The notes: generated from the letters alone by a model not told the origin. 64,000 bases of DNA from Pseudodesulfovibrio sp. JC047 (GCF_010468615.1 NZ_WUEH01000012.1:1-64000); one strand, 5' to 3'; counted from the stretch's first letter, positions 52,390-62,000 are shown. Translations and numbers: made by a program.

Positions 52390-53330
52390 GGATGTCCCAA
52401 AAGGTTTTTCCAGGCCGGCAACAGGGTGTCGATGGAGTTGGCGAGCAGCTGCATGTATTGAATTTCGATGTCGATCATTTCCGTATCATTTCGTCTGAGC
52501 CATTCGGACATCCACGCGAACCGCATCCCCAGAATCAACTCTGGAAGCAGTGTGAATGCGTCGTTTTCAAGATACCCTGCCGTGTTCAGAGTGGCCAAGA
52601 GCGTTGGAGACAGGCCCCGAATGAGGGCCAGCGGGTCTTCGATGCCGACACACCCCAGGCAGTTGGCCACATCGAACAGGGCAGGTCGAACGCCGGAAAA
52701 TTCCCAGTCGATGACCGCCGCCACTTCGTGCTCCTGCCAGATGATATTCAGAGGGTGAAAGTCGCCGTGGCAGAGTGTGGTTGGCAGATCGGGCCATGCT
52801 TCGAAAAGAGGAGAGAGTCCGTCCTGGATCGGGATCAGGGCGTGATGGATTTCCGGATGCCGGACAGCCAGCGTCTCCATGAGTTCATGGATGTATGTTT
52901 CCAGTCTGAATGGTGTGGCCGCGTCACATTTCTGAAGATTCGGAGCCGCTTCGTGGAGCGCGACCAGAAATTGACCCAGCGCATGGCCGCGTGTTCGATC
53001 TTCGATGTAGTCGGGTTGCGGCAGCGGTGTCCCGGGGACAAAGGGGGACAGTTGAAAAAACGCGTGATCCTGTTTCACCACGTAGTGGCCATTGCGGTCG
53101 GCACGGTATGCGGGGATGGGGAGATCTTTTTGGGCGAGGGTCGCGAGGCAGTGCCCTATCTGCTCGCGTCGTTCGAGTTGGTCTGGTCGGAGCTGTTCAA
53201 GTATCCAGACCGTGCCTGAGCGATCTTCCACTGGTGCGCGGTGGAGGCATCGTTGGGGGCTTCCCGGTAATTGTATGTCTGGTCGTGGTCTGCCTGGTTC
53301 CAGGTCCCACAGCAACAGATGGTCTTTCAT
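52386..53330 (-). CDS. aminoglycoside phosphotransferase-like kinase
   Basis: A 314-residue APH-type small-molecule kinase. The Brenner motif is HGDFHPLNIIW with the catalytic Asp, and the metal Asp is in AVIDWEFSG. The N-lobe (TVWILEQLR) and a Leu-rich C-terminal bundle are normal. The substrate is unknown; drug resistance should not be assumed. It starts four bases before the mini-protein gene ends and its stop overlaps selO, so all three are likely one message. ATG 53330 has AGGAAG eleven bases before it. Confidence 0.88.
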   Translation of the reverse strand: MKDHLLLWDLEPGRPRPDIQLPGSPQRCLHRAPVEDRSGTVWILEQLRPDQLERREQIGHCLATLAQKDLPIPAYRADRNGHYVVKQDHAFFQLSPFVPGTPLPQPDYIEDRTRGHALGQFLVALHEAAPNLQKCDAATPFRLETYIHELMETLAVRHPEIHHALIPIQDGLSPLFEAWPDLPTTLCHGDFHPLNIIWQEHEVAAVIDWEFSGVRPALFDVANCLGCVGIEDPLALIRGLSPTLLATLNTAGYLENDAFTLLPELILGMRFAWMSEWLRRNDTEMIDIEIQYMQLLANSIDTLLPAWKNLLGHP

Positions 53331-53334
53331 GGTG

Positions 53335-53541
53335 TCAATACTTCCTGGCAAGACCAAGGGCCAGACACAGTGCGTCCATGTTCTCGCGGATGAGTGTTTG
53401 TTCGGAAACCGGGATGTGGGTATCGATGGCGGAGCGGTGGGCTTCCATCTGGCCGTCCAGTTGTTCGGCGAGCATCTGTTTCATTCTGATTCGTTGTGTT
53501 TCGGGCATGTTTTGCCTCTGTGCCTTGATCTGATGAGTCAT
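53335..53541 (-). CDS. small helical protein, unknown
   Basis: A 68-residue basic-acidic helical protein (MKQMLAEQLDGQMEAHR) without signal peptide. It stops four bases before the kinase-like gene starts, which supports co-translation. Its ribosome binding site is weak (TGGAAA). No family is recognised. Confidence 0.55.
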   Translation of the reverse strand: MTHQIKAQRQNMPETQRIRMKQMLAEQLDGQMEAHRSAIDTHIPVSEQTLIRENMDALCLALGLARKY

Positions 53542-53662
53542 GGTTTCCAGCTAGTCCACGTTTACCATGGTCAGGGCGTGGTTGTATATGTCCATGACTC
53601 GTTCTTTTTTTCAGCCTCGGCTGTTGCGTGAGGCCATTTGGCCATCGGACAACGATAGGTGT

Positions 53663-54283
53663 TTATGCGGTAAAGACGTTTTTGAGCAGTTCGGTGTCCC
53701 CGGAGTCGGTCGGGTCCATGGACTGCATCACATATGGCCGCCAGATAAGGGTCGTGATGCTTGGGGCTTCGACAGCCAGTTGGTGTGCCAGATGTTCTTC
53801 TGCTGCCTTGGCTGCGTAATAGGCTCCAATTCCTGGCTGCGCTTGTTCAGCACCGTCAGAACCAAAGAAAATGGCCAATCCTTCGCCTTTTCGTAGCAGA
53901 ATGGGGACGGCATATCGGATCAATTGGTGGGCCGCGCCCACTGAAGCGTTCATGACCTCGTGGAGGTGGTCTTCAGTGATGTCCCAGACCAGTGGTCCCG
54001 GTTTGAAAATCCCGGCGGCCTGCACAAAACCATGAAAATTGCCAAGGTCGTAAGCGGTTTTGACAAGCTTTTTGGCAACGGCCGCAGTTGAGGCGTCACC
54101 GGCCAGACTTTCCGCCTGGACGCCGTAACTGCGGCAGGTGTCACGGGTCTTCTCAAGTCCCGATTCCGTTCTGGCGCCAAGGACGAGGTTGACGCCATCA
54201 TGGGCCAGTTCTTTGGCCAGGTTTGCCCCAATGCCTTTGGATGCCCCTGTCACCACAAGGGTTTTATTCCTGAGAGAAGTCAT
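53663..54283 (-). CDS. SDR-family oxidoreductase
   Basis: A 206-residue classical SDR: TGASKGIG at 12-19, catalytic Ser in FFGSDGA and YxxxK in YYAAK. The NAD(P)H-dependent reaction is not identified. It lies divergent from the aminotransferase gene, with 51 bases between starts. Confidence 0.9.
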   Translation of the reverse strand: MTSLRNKTLVVTGASKGIGANLAKELAHDGVNLVLGARTESGLEKTRDTCRSYGVQAESLAGDASTAAVAKKLVKTAYDLGNFHGFVQAAGIFKPGPLVWDITEDHLHEVMNASVGAAHQLIRYAVPILLRKGEGLAIFFGSDGAEQAQPGIGAYYAAKAAEEHLAHQLAVEAPSITTLIWRPYVMQSMDPTDSGDTELLKNVFTA

Positions 54284-54334
54284 ATACGGTATCCTTTCTC
54301 TAAAAAAAACACGTGACCATAAAGAGTATACACC

Positions 54335-55495
54335 ATGACACTAAAAATGGGCAAGCACAGACAATTAGTGGCTCAATCCGAGATACGAAACATGACGCTG
54401 GAGTGTGCGAAAGTCGGTGGAGTGAACCTGGCTCAGGGGGTCTGTGATCTGCCCGTGCCAGATGAAGTCGTTGCCGGTGCGGAAGAGGCCATGCGGTCCG
54501 GATTCAATACCTATACCCGATATGACGGGCTACCCCGGTTTCGTGAGGCCATCGCTGCCAAGCAGAAACGATACACCGGTATGGACGTGGACCCGGACTC
54601 GCAGGTCGTGGTTTCCGCTGGAGCAACCGGTGCCTTTTATGCCACCTGTCTTGCCTTGCTCGATGAAGGCGACGAGGTCCTCGTATTCGAACCGTATTAC
54701 GGATATCATGTCACGACCCTGGCCTCGCTGGGAGTTACGTCGGTTCCGGTGGTTCTCGAACCGCCGGAGTGGGCGTTTACTGCGGACGATCTGGAGCGTG
54801 CGATCACGAAAAAAACGCGGGCCATTCTTGTGAATACCCCGTCCAATCCGGCGGGCAAGGTCTTTACCCGTGAAGAATTGACCGTGATTGCGGCGTGTGC
54901 CGAAGCCCATGATTTGTTTGTGTTCACGGATGAAATTTATGAACATTTCGTATTCGATGGTCGGGAGCACATCAGCCCGGCCACCCTTCCGGGCATGGCT
55001 CGGCGGACCATCACCATTTCCGGGTTGTCCAAGGTCTTTGCCGTGACCGGTTGGCGGCTCGGCTATGCCGTGTGCGATCCAGAATGGGCCTTGGCTATCG
55101 GGCATTTCAGTGATCTGGTGTATATTTGTGCGCCTGCTCCGTTGCAGGTCGGTGCGGCCAGGGGGTTGGAGCGGTTGGGACCGGAGTATTATCAAGGGAT
55201 ATCAGACGACCATCAGCTCAAACGAGATCTTTTTTGCCAGACGTTGGAAGATATCGGATTGACGCCGCACAGGCCCCAGGGTGCGTATTATACGTTGGCT
55301 GACGTCACCGCGCTTCCGGGTCGGACAGCTCGGGAGCGGGCCATGTTCCTGTTGGAAAAAACCGGCGTGGCCTGTGTGCCGGGGTCGGCGTTTTATTCCG
55401 GCCCGACCGGAGAAACGCTGGCCCGTTTCTGCTTTGCCAAACAGATGGATGCCTTGGAGGATGCCATGACTCGATTGAGAGGGCTTCAGTTATGA
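54335..55495 (+). CDS. class I aminotransferase
   Basis: A 386-residue fold-type I PLP enzyme. NLAQGVCDLPVPDEV, FNTYTRYDGLPRFREAIA, NTPSNPAGKVFTREEL and the PLP Lys in SGLSKVFAVTGWRLGY are present. The closest type is the aspartate/kynurenine aminotransferase group; the substrate is not decided. Its stop overlaps the dksA-like gene by 4 bases. Confidence 0.92.
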   Translation: MTLKMGKHRQLVAQSEIRNMTLECAKVGGVNLAQGVCDLPVPDEVVAGAEEAMRSGFNTYTRYDGLPRFREAIAAKQKRYTGMDVDPDSQVVVSAGATGAFYATCLALLDEGDEVLVFEPYYGYHVTTLASLGVTSVPVVLEPPEWAFTADDLERAITKKTRAILVNTPSNPAGKVFTREELTVIAACAEAHDLFVFTDEIYEHFVFDGREHISPATLPGMARRTITISGLSKVFAVTGWRLGYAVCDPEWALAIGHFSDLVYICAPAPLQVGAARGLERLGPEYYQGISDDHQLKRDLFCQTLEDIGLTPHRPQGAYYTLADVTALPGRTARERAMFLLEKTGVACVPGSAFYSGPTGETLARFCFAKQMDALEDAMTRLRGLQL

Positions 55496-55824
55496 CTGAC
55501 GCGCAAAAAAGGGAATTCAGAGCATATGCCCAGGCGGAAATCGACGGTTTGAAGACGGAGATTCCTCGACTGGAGACATTGGTGCAGCCTGTTGCGCCGG
55601 ATAATGCCATTGGCCGTATTTCCCGGATGGATACGATCGTCAATCAGTCCGTGACCAAGGCGCAACTCTCCAAATGCAAGATCCGGCTTGTTCGTTTGAA
55701 GGCGGCCCTTGAGCGGGTGGACGACGAGGATTTCGGGCTGTGTGTCGAATGTGATGAGCCGATCCCCATGGCGCGGCTCAAGGCCATGCCCGAGACGCAA
55801 CTGTGCGTGGAGTGTGCAGACTGA
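55492..55824 (+). CDS. DksA/TraR-type zinc-finger protein
   Basis: A 110-residue protein: N-terminal coiled coil (about 5-75) and a C-terminal zinc finger CVEC-(17)-CVEC. This is a short DksA/TraR-family protein that may bind RNA polymerase through its secondary channel. The start ATG sits in an ATGA overlap with the aminotransferase, so expression is coupled. At 110 residues it is shorter than E. coli DksA (151). Confidence 0.9.
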   Translation: MTDAQKREFRAYAQAEIDGLKTEIPRLETLVQPVAPDNAIGRISRMDTIVNQSVTKAQLSKCKIRLVRLKAALERVDDEDFGLCVECDEPIPMARLKAMPETQLCVECAD

Positions 55825-55840
55825 TCCCAGCCAGCGGGGA

Positions 55841-56821
55841 CTATGCCCCGAGAATCATCATGTAGATCCGTTTGAGCATGGCCGGTGACATGGTGGAATC
55901 CCAATGCCCGGTCGCCTTGGCCCAGGCCCAGACCAGCAACAGCGTGGCCACGGCTCCGATGCCGACGGTCAGCCACGGGATGCGTTTGCCTCCCGGCAAT
56001 CCCATGGACAAACAGTCCTCAACCGGACAGGCTTCAATACATTGAGCACAGCCGAGACATTCCGGTGAATGAACCACGGTTTTTTGGTGGATCGTAATCC
56101 CGGACGGGCAGTGATCTGTACATTTTTCACAGTGGATGCACTGGGTCGTGTCTCGTTTTACGGCGACAGGGCTGAACCAGGCGAGCAGGCCGAGCAACGC
56201 GCCGTATGGGCAGAGATATCGACACCAGAAATTCCGAATGCAGAGGCTCAACACGAGCAATCCGCCGAGTATGGACAGCGACAGGGCGGACGGATTGGTG
56301 AAGAATGCGAGCATTTTTGCGTCGGAGACCCGATTATACGGGCTGGAAATGAATGACTCCAATGCCTGGGGAGTCATGGAAAAAATGGCATAGCAGAAGC
56401 CGCCCAGAAGCAGATATTTCAGGCCCATCAGGGGGAAATTGATCCATTTGGGGGGAGTGATGGCCAGATGCAGTCGGCGTCCCGCCAGTTCCAGAAGGTG
56501 TGAAATGAATCCGACCGGGCAGATGTACCCGCAGAATCCTTTTCGAAAAAGCACGGCCATGAGCAGAATGGCAATGAAGATGGCCAGACCCGCAGGGTGG
56601 ACTGTATCCCATGTCCCGGAGTGCAGGAATTGACGGAACCCCATGAGCGCGCTGATGGGAAGGAACCCTTCGACCGCGCCGGGTTTGGGAACAAAGATTT
56701 GGGATGTGCCAAGTGCCCAGGCCATGAAGGCCGCGAATCGGAATCCGACATAGGCACAGAAAAGGGTGAAAGCTGCTTGGACGGTCAGACGAAATGTGGT
56801 GGGAGTGATACGTTGTTTCAT
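55841..56821 (-). CDS. NapH/NosR-like membrane polyferredoxin
   Basis: A 326-residue membrane iron-sulfur protein with several helices. CGYICPVGF and CRYLCPYG are the NapH/CcoG-type membrane Cys motifs, followed by two [4Fe-4S] clusters: CIHCEKCTDHCPSG and CLGCAQCIEACPVEDC. Proteins of this class pass electrons across the inner membrane. No partner reductase is next to it. The start ATG 56821 is chosen after a long open frame. Confidence 0.87.
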   Translation of the reverse strand: MKQRITPTTFRLTVQAAFTLFCAYVGFRFAAFMAWALGTSQIFVPKPGAVEGFLPISALMGFRQFLHSGTWDTVHPAGLAIFIAILLMAVLFRKGFCGYICPVGFISHLLELAGRRLHLAITPPKWINFPLMGLKYLLLGGFCYAIFSMTPQALESFISSPYNRVSDAKMLAFFTNPSALSLSILGGLLVLSLCIRNFWCRYLCPYGALLGLLAWFSPVAVKRDTTQCIHCEKCTDHCPSGITIHQKTVVHSPECLGCAQCIEACPVEDCLSMGLPGGKRIPWLTVGIGAVATLLLVWAWAKATGHWDSTMSPAMLKRIYMMILGA

Positions 56822-56959
56822 GGAATACCTACTGGATTTGGTGGGGTTCCTATACCAAGCCGGAGTGAAGGGCAACTGTGTGCAGATCATGCACACGATA
56901 ACGAAGAAATGGATTGTGTGGATGACGTGACCGCACGGTCTGGAACTGTGTGGTGAGCA

Positions 56960-58579
56960 TCAGGCGGAGTCTTTGGTCGCGTGCGGTTCGATGGAGGATA
57001 TGTCCATTTCCCGACAGATGTGGGAGGCCAGCCCGATTCCCGCTTCGGCAAAGACGTTGAACGATGTGGAGACACCGGCTTCCTGAAGGATTTCGACCTC
57101 ATCATCATACGTGGCCATGGCCGCGATTTTTCCCGAATATCCACGGTGTTTCAGTCGCTCGACAACAAAGAGCTGTGATGTCAGATTTGGTACAGTGAGG
57201 ATGACCAGCGAGACTTTGGCTCCAATGGTGGGGAGCTTGTGCCAGAAATCCGGGTCCGTGACATCGGCGAGAAGAACCTGTTTTCCGCGTTCCTGAAGGG
57301 CATCCACGGTGTCGGCGTTGAAGTCGATTCCCAGCACGACCGGGCCGAATTTGTCCGTGAAATATGCATAGGCTCCGGTCCCGACTCGGCCCATGCCCAC
57401 GACCACGATCTGCCAGGTCCCGGCGTCGTATTGTTCTTCATCTGGGTGCCGTTCCACTGTTTCGAATCGCTTCAGCATTCGGCGAAAGGTGTTGAAGAGC
57501 CTGTCAGCCATGGCATTGAATGGTGAGGCGATGACAAAGGAAAGAGACATGGCCACAGCCAGGGCCAGCAGCCAGTCGCGACTGAGCCAGCCGTTGGCAA
57601 CGGCCACTCCGCAGACGATCAGACCGAATTCGCTATAGTTGGCGAGATTGAATGAGGTTATCAGGCTTGTTCTGGCTTTCAGACGGAATCGGGTGAACAG
57701 AAAAAAGAACAGGGCGACCTTGATGGGCGTGGCCAGGACAAAAAGTAGGGCCGCGTTCAGGGTGTTGATCGACGGAAGCCCGGCGAGTCCTATTTCCAGG
57801 AAAAAACCGACCAGAAGAAAATCCTTGATGGAATAAAGCGATGTGGCGAGGTCGCTGGCTCTGGCATGAGGGGCGAGCAGCATTCCCATGATGAGCGCGC
57901 CGAGGTCCGCCTTGAGTCCCACGATGTCAAAGGCCCAGGCTCCTGCCACAAAGGCGAGGAAGAACCCGAACAGGATTTGCAATTCGCCGTGCCCGATACG
58001 GTTGAGGATGCGCATGAACAGCCAGCGGGCCACAGGCAGGGCCGCAATGACCGCAATGGCCCATGCCGAGGGGATTTTGCCGGTGGAAAAGGCGAGGAAC
58101 AGGACCGCGAAAATATCCTGAATGATGAGGACGCCGATGGCGGTTCGTCCGTTGAGTGACGAGGAACGGCCGCTTTCATCAAGAATTTTGACGGCGAATA
58201 CCGTGGAAGAAAAGCTGAGGGCAAAGGCAATCAATGCGGCGGTTCGCCAATCCAGATCCGTGAAAAATGTCAAGCCGGAGGCCGCCAGACCAAGGAGGCC
58301 GATGGTGAAGAGTGTCACGGTGATGAGCATGTGCAGGGATGCCCCGGCCCAGACTTCGGGACGGAGCAGGCTCTTGATCTTGAGTTTCAGCCCAATGGTG
58401 AACAGGAGAATCGTGACACCGATGTCGGCGATTTCCTGAATGATCGGTCCGGTCGTGTATCCCTGTGTGGAAAGAATGAATCCCGCGACAAGGTAGCCGA
58501 CCAATGGAGGGAGCCCTGTCCGGCTGGCAACATAGCCGAATCCAAAGGCACAGACGATGACGAGGGGGTCGATATACAT
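56960..58579 (-). CDS. CPA2 cation:H+ antiporter with RCK/TrkA-N domain
   Basis: A 539-residue KefB/KefC-like protein. About 12 membrane helices (residues 1-375) with LVGYLVAGFILSTQG, VAGAWAFDIVGLKADLGALIMGML, then a cytosolic TrkA-N domain (VVVGMGRVGTGAYAYF, 402-417) and GIDFNADTVD. The RCK binds a nucleotide to gate ion flow. It starts nine bases after the K+ channel gene stops. The regulatory cysteines or glutathione site of Kef are not visible. Confidence 0.92.
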   Translation of the reverse strand: MYIDPLVIVCAFGFGYVASRTGLPPLVGYLVAGFILSTQGYTTGPIIQEIADIGVTILLFTIGLKLKIKSLLRPEVWAGASLHMLITVTLFTIGLLGLAASGLTFFTDLDWRTAALIAFALSFSSTVFAVKILDESGRSSSLNGRTAIGVLIIQDIFAVLFLAFSTGKIPSAWAIAVIAALPVARWLFMRILNRIGHGELQILFGFFLAFVAGAWAFDIVGLKADLGALIMGMLLAPHARASDLATSLYSIKDFLLVGFFLEIGLAGLPSINTLNAALLFVLATPIKVALFFFLFTRFRLKARTSLITSFNLANYSEFGLIVCGVAVANGWLSRDWLLALAVAMSLSFVIASPFNAMADRLFNTFRRMLKRFETVERHPDEEQYDAGTWQIVVVGMGRVGTGAYAYFTDKFGPVVLGIDFNADTVDALQERGKQVLLADVTDPDFWHKLPTIGAKVSLVILTVPNLTSQLFVVERLKHRGYSGKIAAMATYDDEVEILQEAGVSTSFNVFAEAGIGLASHICREMDISSIEPHATKDSA

Positions 58580-58588
58580 GAAGGAATC

Positions 58589-59371
58589 CTAGGTTTTCTG
58601 GGAGTCTTGTACTTGAACGACACCACGAGTGATGATGCCGACCATGAGCGCGAACATGACGTAACTGACCAGGCATTGGACGATGAGCATGAGTTTGCCG
58701 TCCCATGTGGAGGGGACAAAATCGCCGAATCCCAAGGTGGTCATGGTCACGACCGTATAATAGAGGGAATTGAGAAAAATATCTCCTCCATCCATCATGA
58801 ATCCGAAAGGAGGACGACTGCCGAGCAAAAGGTGTGCGCCTTCCAGCGTTGCATTGAGCAGCGTGAATCCGGCAAGCATGGTCATATAGATGCGCATGAG
58901 TTCGGAGACGTCACCCCAAGTGGCAATGTTGCCGGGTTTGAGCATCTTTATGATGTGGTGATTGAAAATTTTCAGGTGCCAGGCGAGAATGAAGATGACC
59001 ACGATGGTGACGAGAATGACCCCTTCGGCGTGCAGCAGAAGCAGGACGTCGAGCGCACCGCCGATGAATCCGAGAATGGTGGCATAGAGTATTTCTGTTG
59101 GTTGGAAGGGGTGGGAAGACTGTTTGTGCCTGCGTTTGATGCGTCGATTGCGGTTGATGTGAAAGAGGAAGACAATTCCCCCGGTGAGAAGCCCGTTGCA
59201 GATGCCGATGAGTATGTCCTCCTTGCCAAACATGCCTTGGGCCAGAGCGGTCACGGTTTCTTTGGGAAGGATGCCACTGAGGACATACAACAGAAAGACA
59301 CCGATGAAAAAGCAGGGGACGAAGTGAGTGAAGGCGATGAGCCAGAATGAGGCGGTCGGTGTTTTTTTCAT
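58589..59371 (-). CDS. K+ channel-family membrane protein
   Basis: A 260-residue protein with about five helices and a final pore module: VVTMTTLGFGDFVPST contains the K+ filter TTLGFGD, flanked by helices GGDIFLNSLYYTV and LIVQCLVSYVMFALMVGI. A basic loop (HINRNRRIKRRHKQ) lies after the second helix. No cytosolic RCK domain is attached, but the following antiporter gene carries one. The start ATG 59371 has a weak binding site. Confidence 0.85.
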   Translation of the reverse strand: MKKTPTASFWLIAFTHFVPCFFIGVFLLYVLSGILPKETVTALAQGMFGKEDILIGICNGLLTGGIVFLFHINRNRRIKRRHKQSSHPFQPTEILYATILGFIGGALDVLLLLHAEGVILVTIVVIFILAWHLKIFNHHIIKMLKPGNIATWGDVSELMRIYMTMLAGFTLLNATLEGAHLLLGSRPPFGFMMDGGDIFLNSLYYTVVTMTTLGFGDFVPSTWDGKLMLIVQCLVSYVMFALMVGIITRGVVQVQDSQKT

Positions 59372-59418
59372 GGTGGTGTTCTTTGTCTTGAGACTTTTCG
59401 TGTGCCGGTCTGTCTTTT

Positions 59419-60225
59419 TTATTGTGGAGTGTTCAGATGAATGACGGCTCTGGTCCCAATGGAGAGTCGCTTGATGGATTTGGCCCAATATTTGGCGATG
59501 AGTATGTCTATCAAACCTGTTTTTTTCGCTTTTTCAAGCGCATCAGAGAGTATTTGCGCAAGTTGTGGTTGCGTGGGGCTGACATAAAAAATGAAGTCGC
59601 GATCATACATAATGAGAATATGCGGCTCGATGGCAAGGTCAGGATGCAATTCGGATTCACGGAGAATCTCATTCATGCCTCGGGAAAAGTAATCCACGCC
59701 GCGAGTGCCTTTGGCCACCATGCCGTAAATGTGATGCCATTGGGGAACTTCCAAGTAGGGTAGGTCATTTGCTTTCCAGACATCGGCGTCGAACCAGCGA
59801 GAGCCGAGTCCGCCGATTTTTCCGAGTTTCTTGAAATCGTGAAGTGTCGAAACTGCGCGGTAGTCGTTTTTTTGGGCCGGAGGAACCAGAAGAATGCGTT
59901 TCCCTACCATGCCGTTGGTCAGATTGACGGGAATCGGAAGATAGCGTCGGTCCTTTTCTTCGGAACGGACCCGCCACAGCACGTTGAATTCACCCTTGTC
60001 CAACATGTCCAATTCTCGCAGGTGTGGTATGTCGTATACCTGACGGATAATGGTTGTATGCCCGGCCTGGGCGAGTGCGGAAGACAAGAGTTCGACAAAA
60101 TACCGGTGACTGCCATCGGAGTATCCGGGGATCGAGAGCGTCAGGGATTGGGCACGAGCGATGCCCCCGCTTGCGATGAACAGGATTAGCCCGAGTAGTA
60201 TGAAGAAAAAACGAAAACGGTTCAT
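59419..60225 (-). CDS. orphan periplasmic binding-like protein
   Basis: A 268-residue exported protein (signal peptide FFFILLGLILFIASGGIARA) with a two-lobe solute-binding-like fold: a HRYFVELLSSALAQAG segment, NGMVGKRILLVPPAQKNDY and an LIAKYW end, as in family 3 proteins. No transporter is beside it; the K+ channel and antiporter genes follow on the same strand with gaps of 47 and 9 bases. AGGAG precedes ATG 60225. Ligand unknown. Confidence 0.78.
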   Translation of the reverse strand: MNRFRFFFILLGLILFIASGGIARAQSLTLSIPGYSDGSHRYFVELLSSALAQAGHTTIIRQVYDIPHLRELDMLDKGEFNVLWRVRSEEKDRRYLPIPVNLTNGMVGKRILLVPPAQKNDYRAVSTLHDFKKLGKIGGLGSRWFDADVWKANDLPYLEVPQWHHIYGMVAKGTRGVDYFSRGMNEILRESELHPDLAIEPHILIMYDRDFIFYVSPTQPQLAQILSDALEKAKKTGLIDILIAKYWAKSIKRLSIGTRAVIHLNTPQ

Positions 60226-60350
60226 TGAGACTCCTGTCTCTAGTTTCCTTGAAGCAAGACGCCAAGTCAATGGGGTCATACATATCTTTTTTATGCGATA
60301 AAAGCACGTTTGCGAGACGGATCAATACGGTGTCCTGAGTGTTGTTGAGC

Positions 60351-60379
60351 TTGACTATATTGGCGATCTGGCTTAACAA
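60351..60379 (+). promoter_or_regulatory. candidate promoter of the ffh operon
   Basis: TTGACT (five of six -35 bases) and TAACAA (three of six -10 bases) are 17 bases apart, about 80 bases before the ffh start. It is the best sigma-70-like pair in this gap of 236 bases, which otherwise shows nothing coding. Confidence 0.3.
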
Positions 60380-60461
60380 ACCACCTCTTTGCCCGCGCTG
60401 GACGGGAGTTGTGCGCGTGGTAGATATTTGGAAAACGAGATAATCCCGGGAGATAGGACAG

Positions 60462-62000
60462 TTGTTCGAGAGCCTGCAAGAGAGACTTGGCAACACTTTT
60501 TCGAAGTTGAGCGGCCAAAAGGTCCTTGATGAAAATAACATCAAGGATGGTTTGCGTGAAGTGCGTCTTGCACTGCTCGAAGCCGACGTGAACTTCAAGG
60601 TGGTCAAGCAATTCGTCGATCAGGTCAGGGACCGAGCCCTCGGCGACGAGGTTATGAAAGGGCTTGACCCCGGCCAACAGATTATCAAGATCGTCAATGA
60701 AGAGTTGATAGAACTCCTTGGCGGTGAACAACAAGGTTTGGACCTGAAGGCCCAGCCACTCAAGGTGATGATGGTTGGTTTGCAGGGGTCTGGTAAGACG
60801 ACCAGTTCCGGCAAATTGGCGATGTATCTTCGCAAACAGCATGGGAAAAAACCGTATTTGGTGCCTGCGGACGTGTACCGTCCAGCAGCCATCGATCAGT
60901 TGAATACCCTGGCAAAACAGCTCGATGTGCCTGTCTATCCGTCCACGACGGATATGAATCCAGTTGATATCTGCAAGGATGCACTGGTCAAGGCCGAAGA
61001 ATTGGGATGCGACCTTGTCCTTTTCGATACTGCGGGTCGGTTGCACGTTGACGAAGTCTTGATGGAGGAACTTGCCACCATCAAGCGGGAATGTCAGCCG
61101 CAGGAAATTTTGTTTGTGGCGGATGCCATGACCGGTCAGGATGCGGTCACTGTTGCCGAGAGTTTCAATGAAAAACTCGAAATTTCAGGCGTGGTCCTGA
61201 CCAAGATGGATGGTGACGCCCGAGGTGGTGCCGCCCTGTCCATCAAGACCGTGACCGGCAAATCGGTCAAGTTCGTGGGTGTGGGCGAAAAACTCTCTGA
61301 ATTGGAGTTGTTCCACCCTGACCGTATTGCCTCGCGTATTCTCGGCATGGGCGACATGATGACGCTCATCGAGAAGGCGCAAAGCGAAATCGATGAAGAT
61401 GAAGCCAAGGCCATGGCTGAAAAGATGGCCAAGGCTGAATTCGATTTTGAAGATTTTCTTGGACATATGCGCAAGCTCAAGAAGCTTGGTTCCATGGAAG
61501 GGCTGCTCAAGATGATTCCCGGTATGGGGAACATCATGAAGCAGATGGGCAACGCGACGTTGCCGGAAGATGAAATGAAGCGCACCGAAGCGATCATTTC
61601 GTCCATGACCATGCAGGAACGTCGTCAACCAAAACTCATCAATGCGAGCCGCAAAGAGCGGATTGCCAAGGGTTCCGGGGTCAAGGTTGCCGATGTGAAT
61701 GTGCTCATCAAGAATTTCAAGCAGATGAGCAAGGTCATGCAGTCCATGATGGGCGGCGGCAAAAAGAAGAAAGGTAAATTCGGTTTGCCGAAAATGCCTG
61801 GCTTGGGCGGTGGAATGCCGAACATGGACGCGCTTGGCGGAATGCCTGGCATGGGTGGAATGCCCGGAATGCCGGGGATGCCCGGGATGGGAATGGAGGA
61901 AGAGGGCGGAAAACGTTCTTTATCCAAGAAAACCCTGAAGGCGCGTAACAAGAAGAAATTGAACAAGAAAAAGAACAAGAAGAAGAAAAAGAAGAGATAG
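60462..62000 (+). CDS. ffh: signal recognition particle protein Ffh
   Basis: A 512-residue SRP54 homologue that targets membrane proteins. It starts at TTG 60462 with GGGAG upstream (MFESLQERLGN is the usual N-terminus). The G domain has GLQGSGKTTSSGKLA, DVYRPAAIDQL, DTAGR and TKMDGDARGGAAL. The M domain has LKMIPGMGNIMKQMG. The C-terminal tail is odd: tandem GMPGM units (about 459-478) then a Lys-rich end (KKLNKKKNKKKKKKR). The family usually lacks so basic a tail. Confidence 0.96.
   Translation: MFESLQERLGNTFSKLSGQKVLDENNIKDGLREVRLALLEADVNFKVVKQFVDQVRDRALGDEVMKGLDPGQQIIKIVNEELIELLGGEQQGLDLKAQPLKVMMVGLQGSGKTTSSGKLAMYLRKQHGKKPYLVPADVYRPAAIDQLNTLAKQLDVPVYPSTTDMNPVDICKDALVKAEELGCDLVLFDTAGRLHVDEVLMEELATIKRECQPQEILFVADAMTGQDAVTVAESFNEKLEISGVVLTKMDGDARGGAALSIKTVTGKSVKFVGVGEKLSELELFHPDRIASRILGMGDMMTLIEKAQSEIDEDEAKAMAEKMAKAEFDFEDFLGHMRKLKKLGSMEGLLKMIPGMGNIMKQMGNATLPEDEMKRTEAIISSMTMQERRQPKLINASRKERIAKGSGVKVADVNVLIKNFKQMSKVMQSMMGGGKKKKGKFGLPKMPGLGGGMPNMDALGGMPGMGGMPGMPGMPGMGMEEEGGKRSLSKKTLKARNKKKLNKKKNKKKKKKR
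61836..61893 (+). repeat. in-frame GMPGM-coding repeat in ffh
   Basis: Nine-base-like units GGNATGCCN repeat several times and encode GGMPGMGGMPGMPGMPGMG. The methionine-rich end may help bind signal sequences or simply be slippage-prone DNA. Confidence 0.8.

Noticed and set aside
53663-54283. Aminoglycoside-resistance island around the APH-like gene
   Set aside because: The neighbours are selO and an SDR, with no mobile element or change of codon style; the kinase is probably housekeeping.
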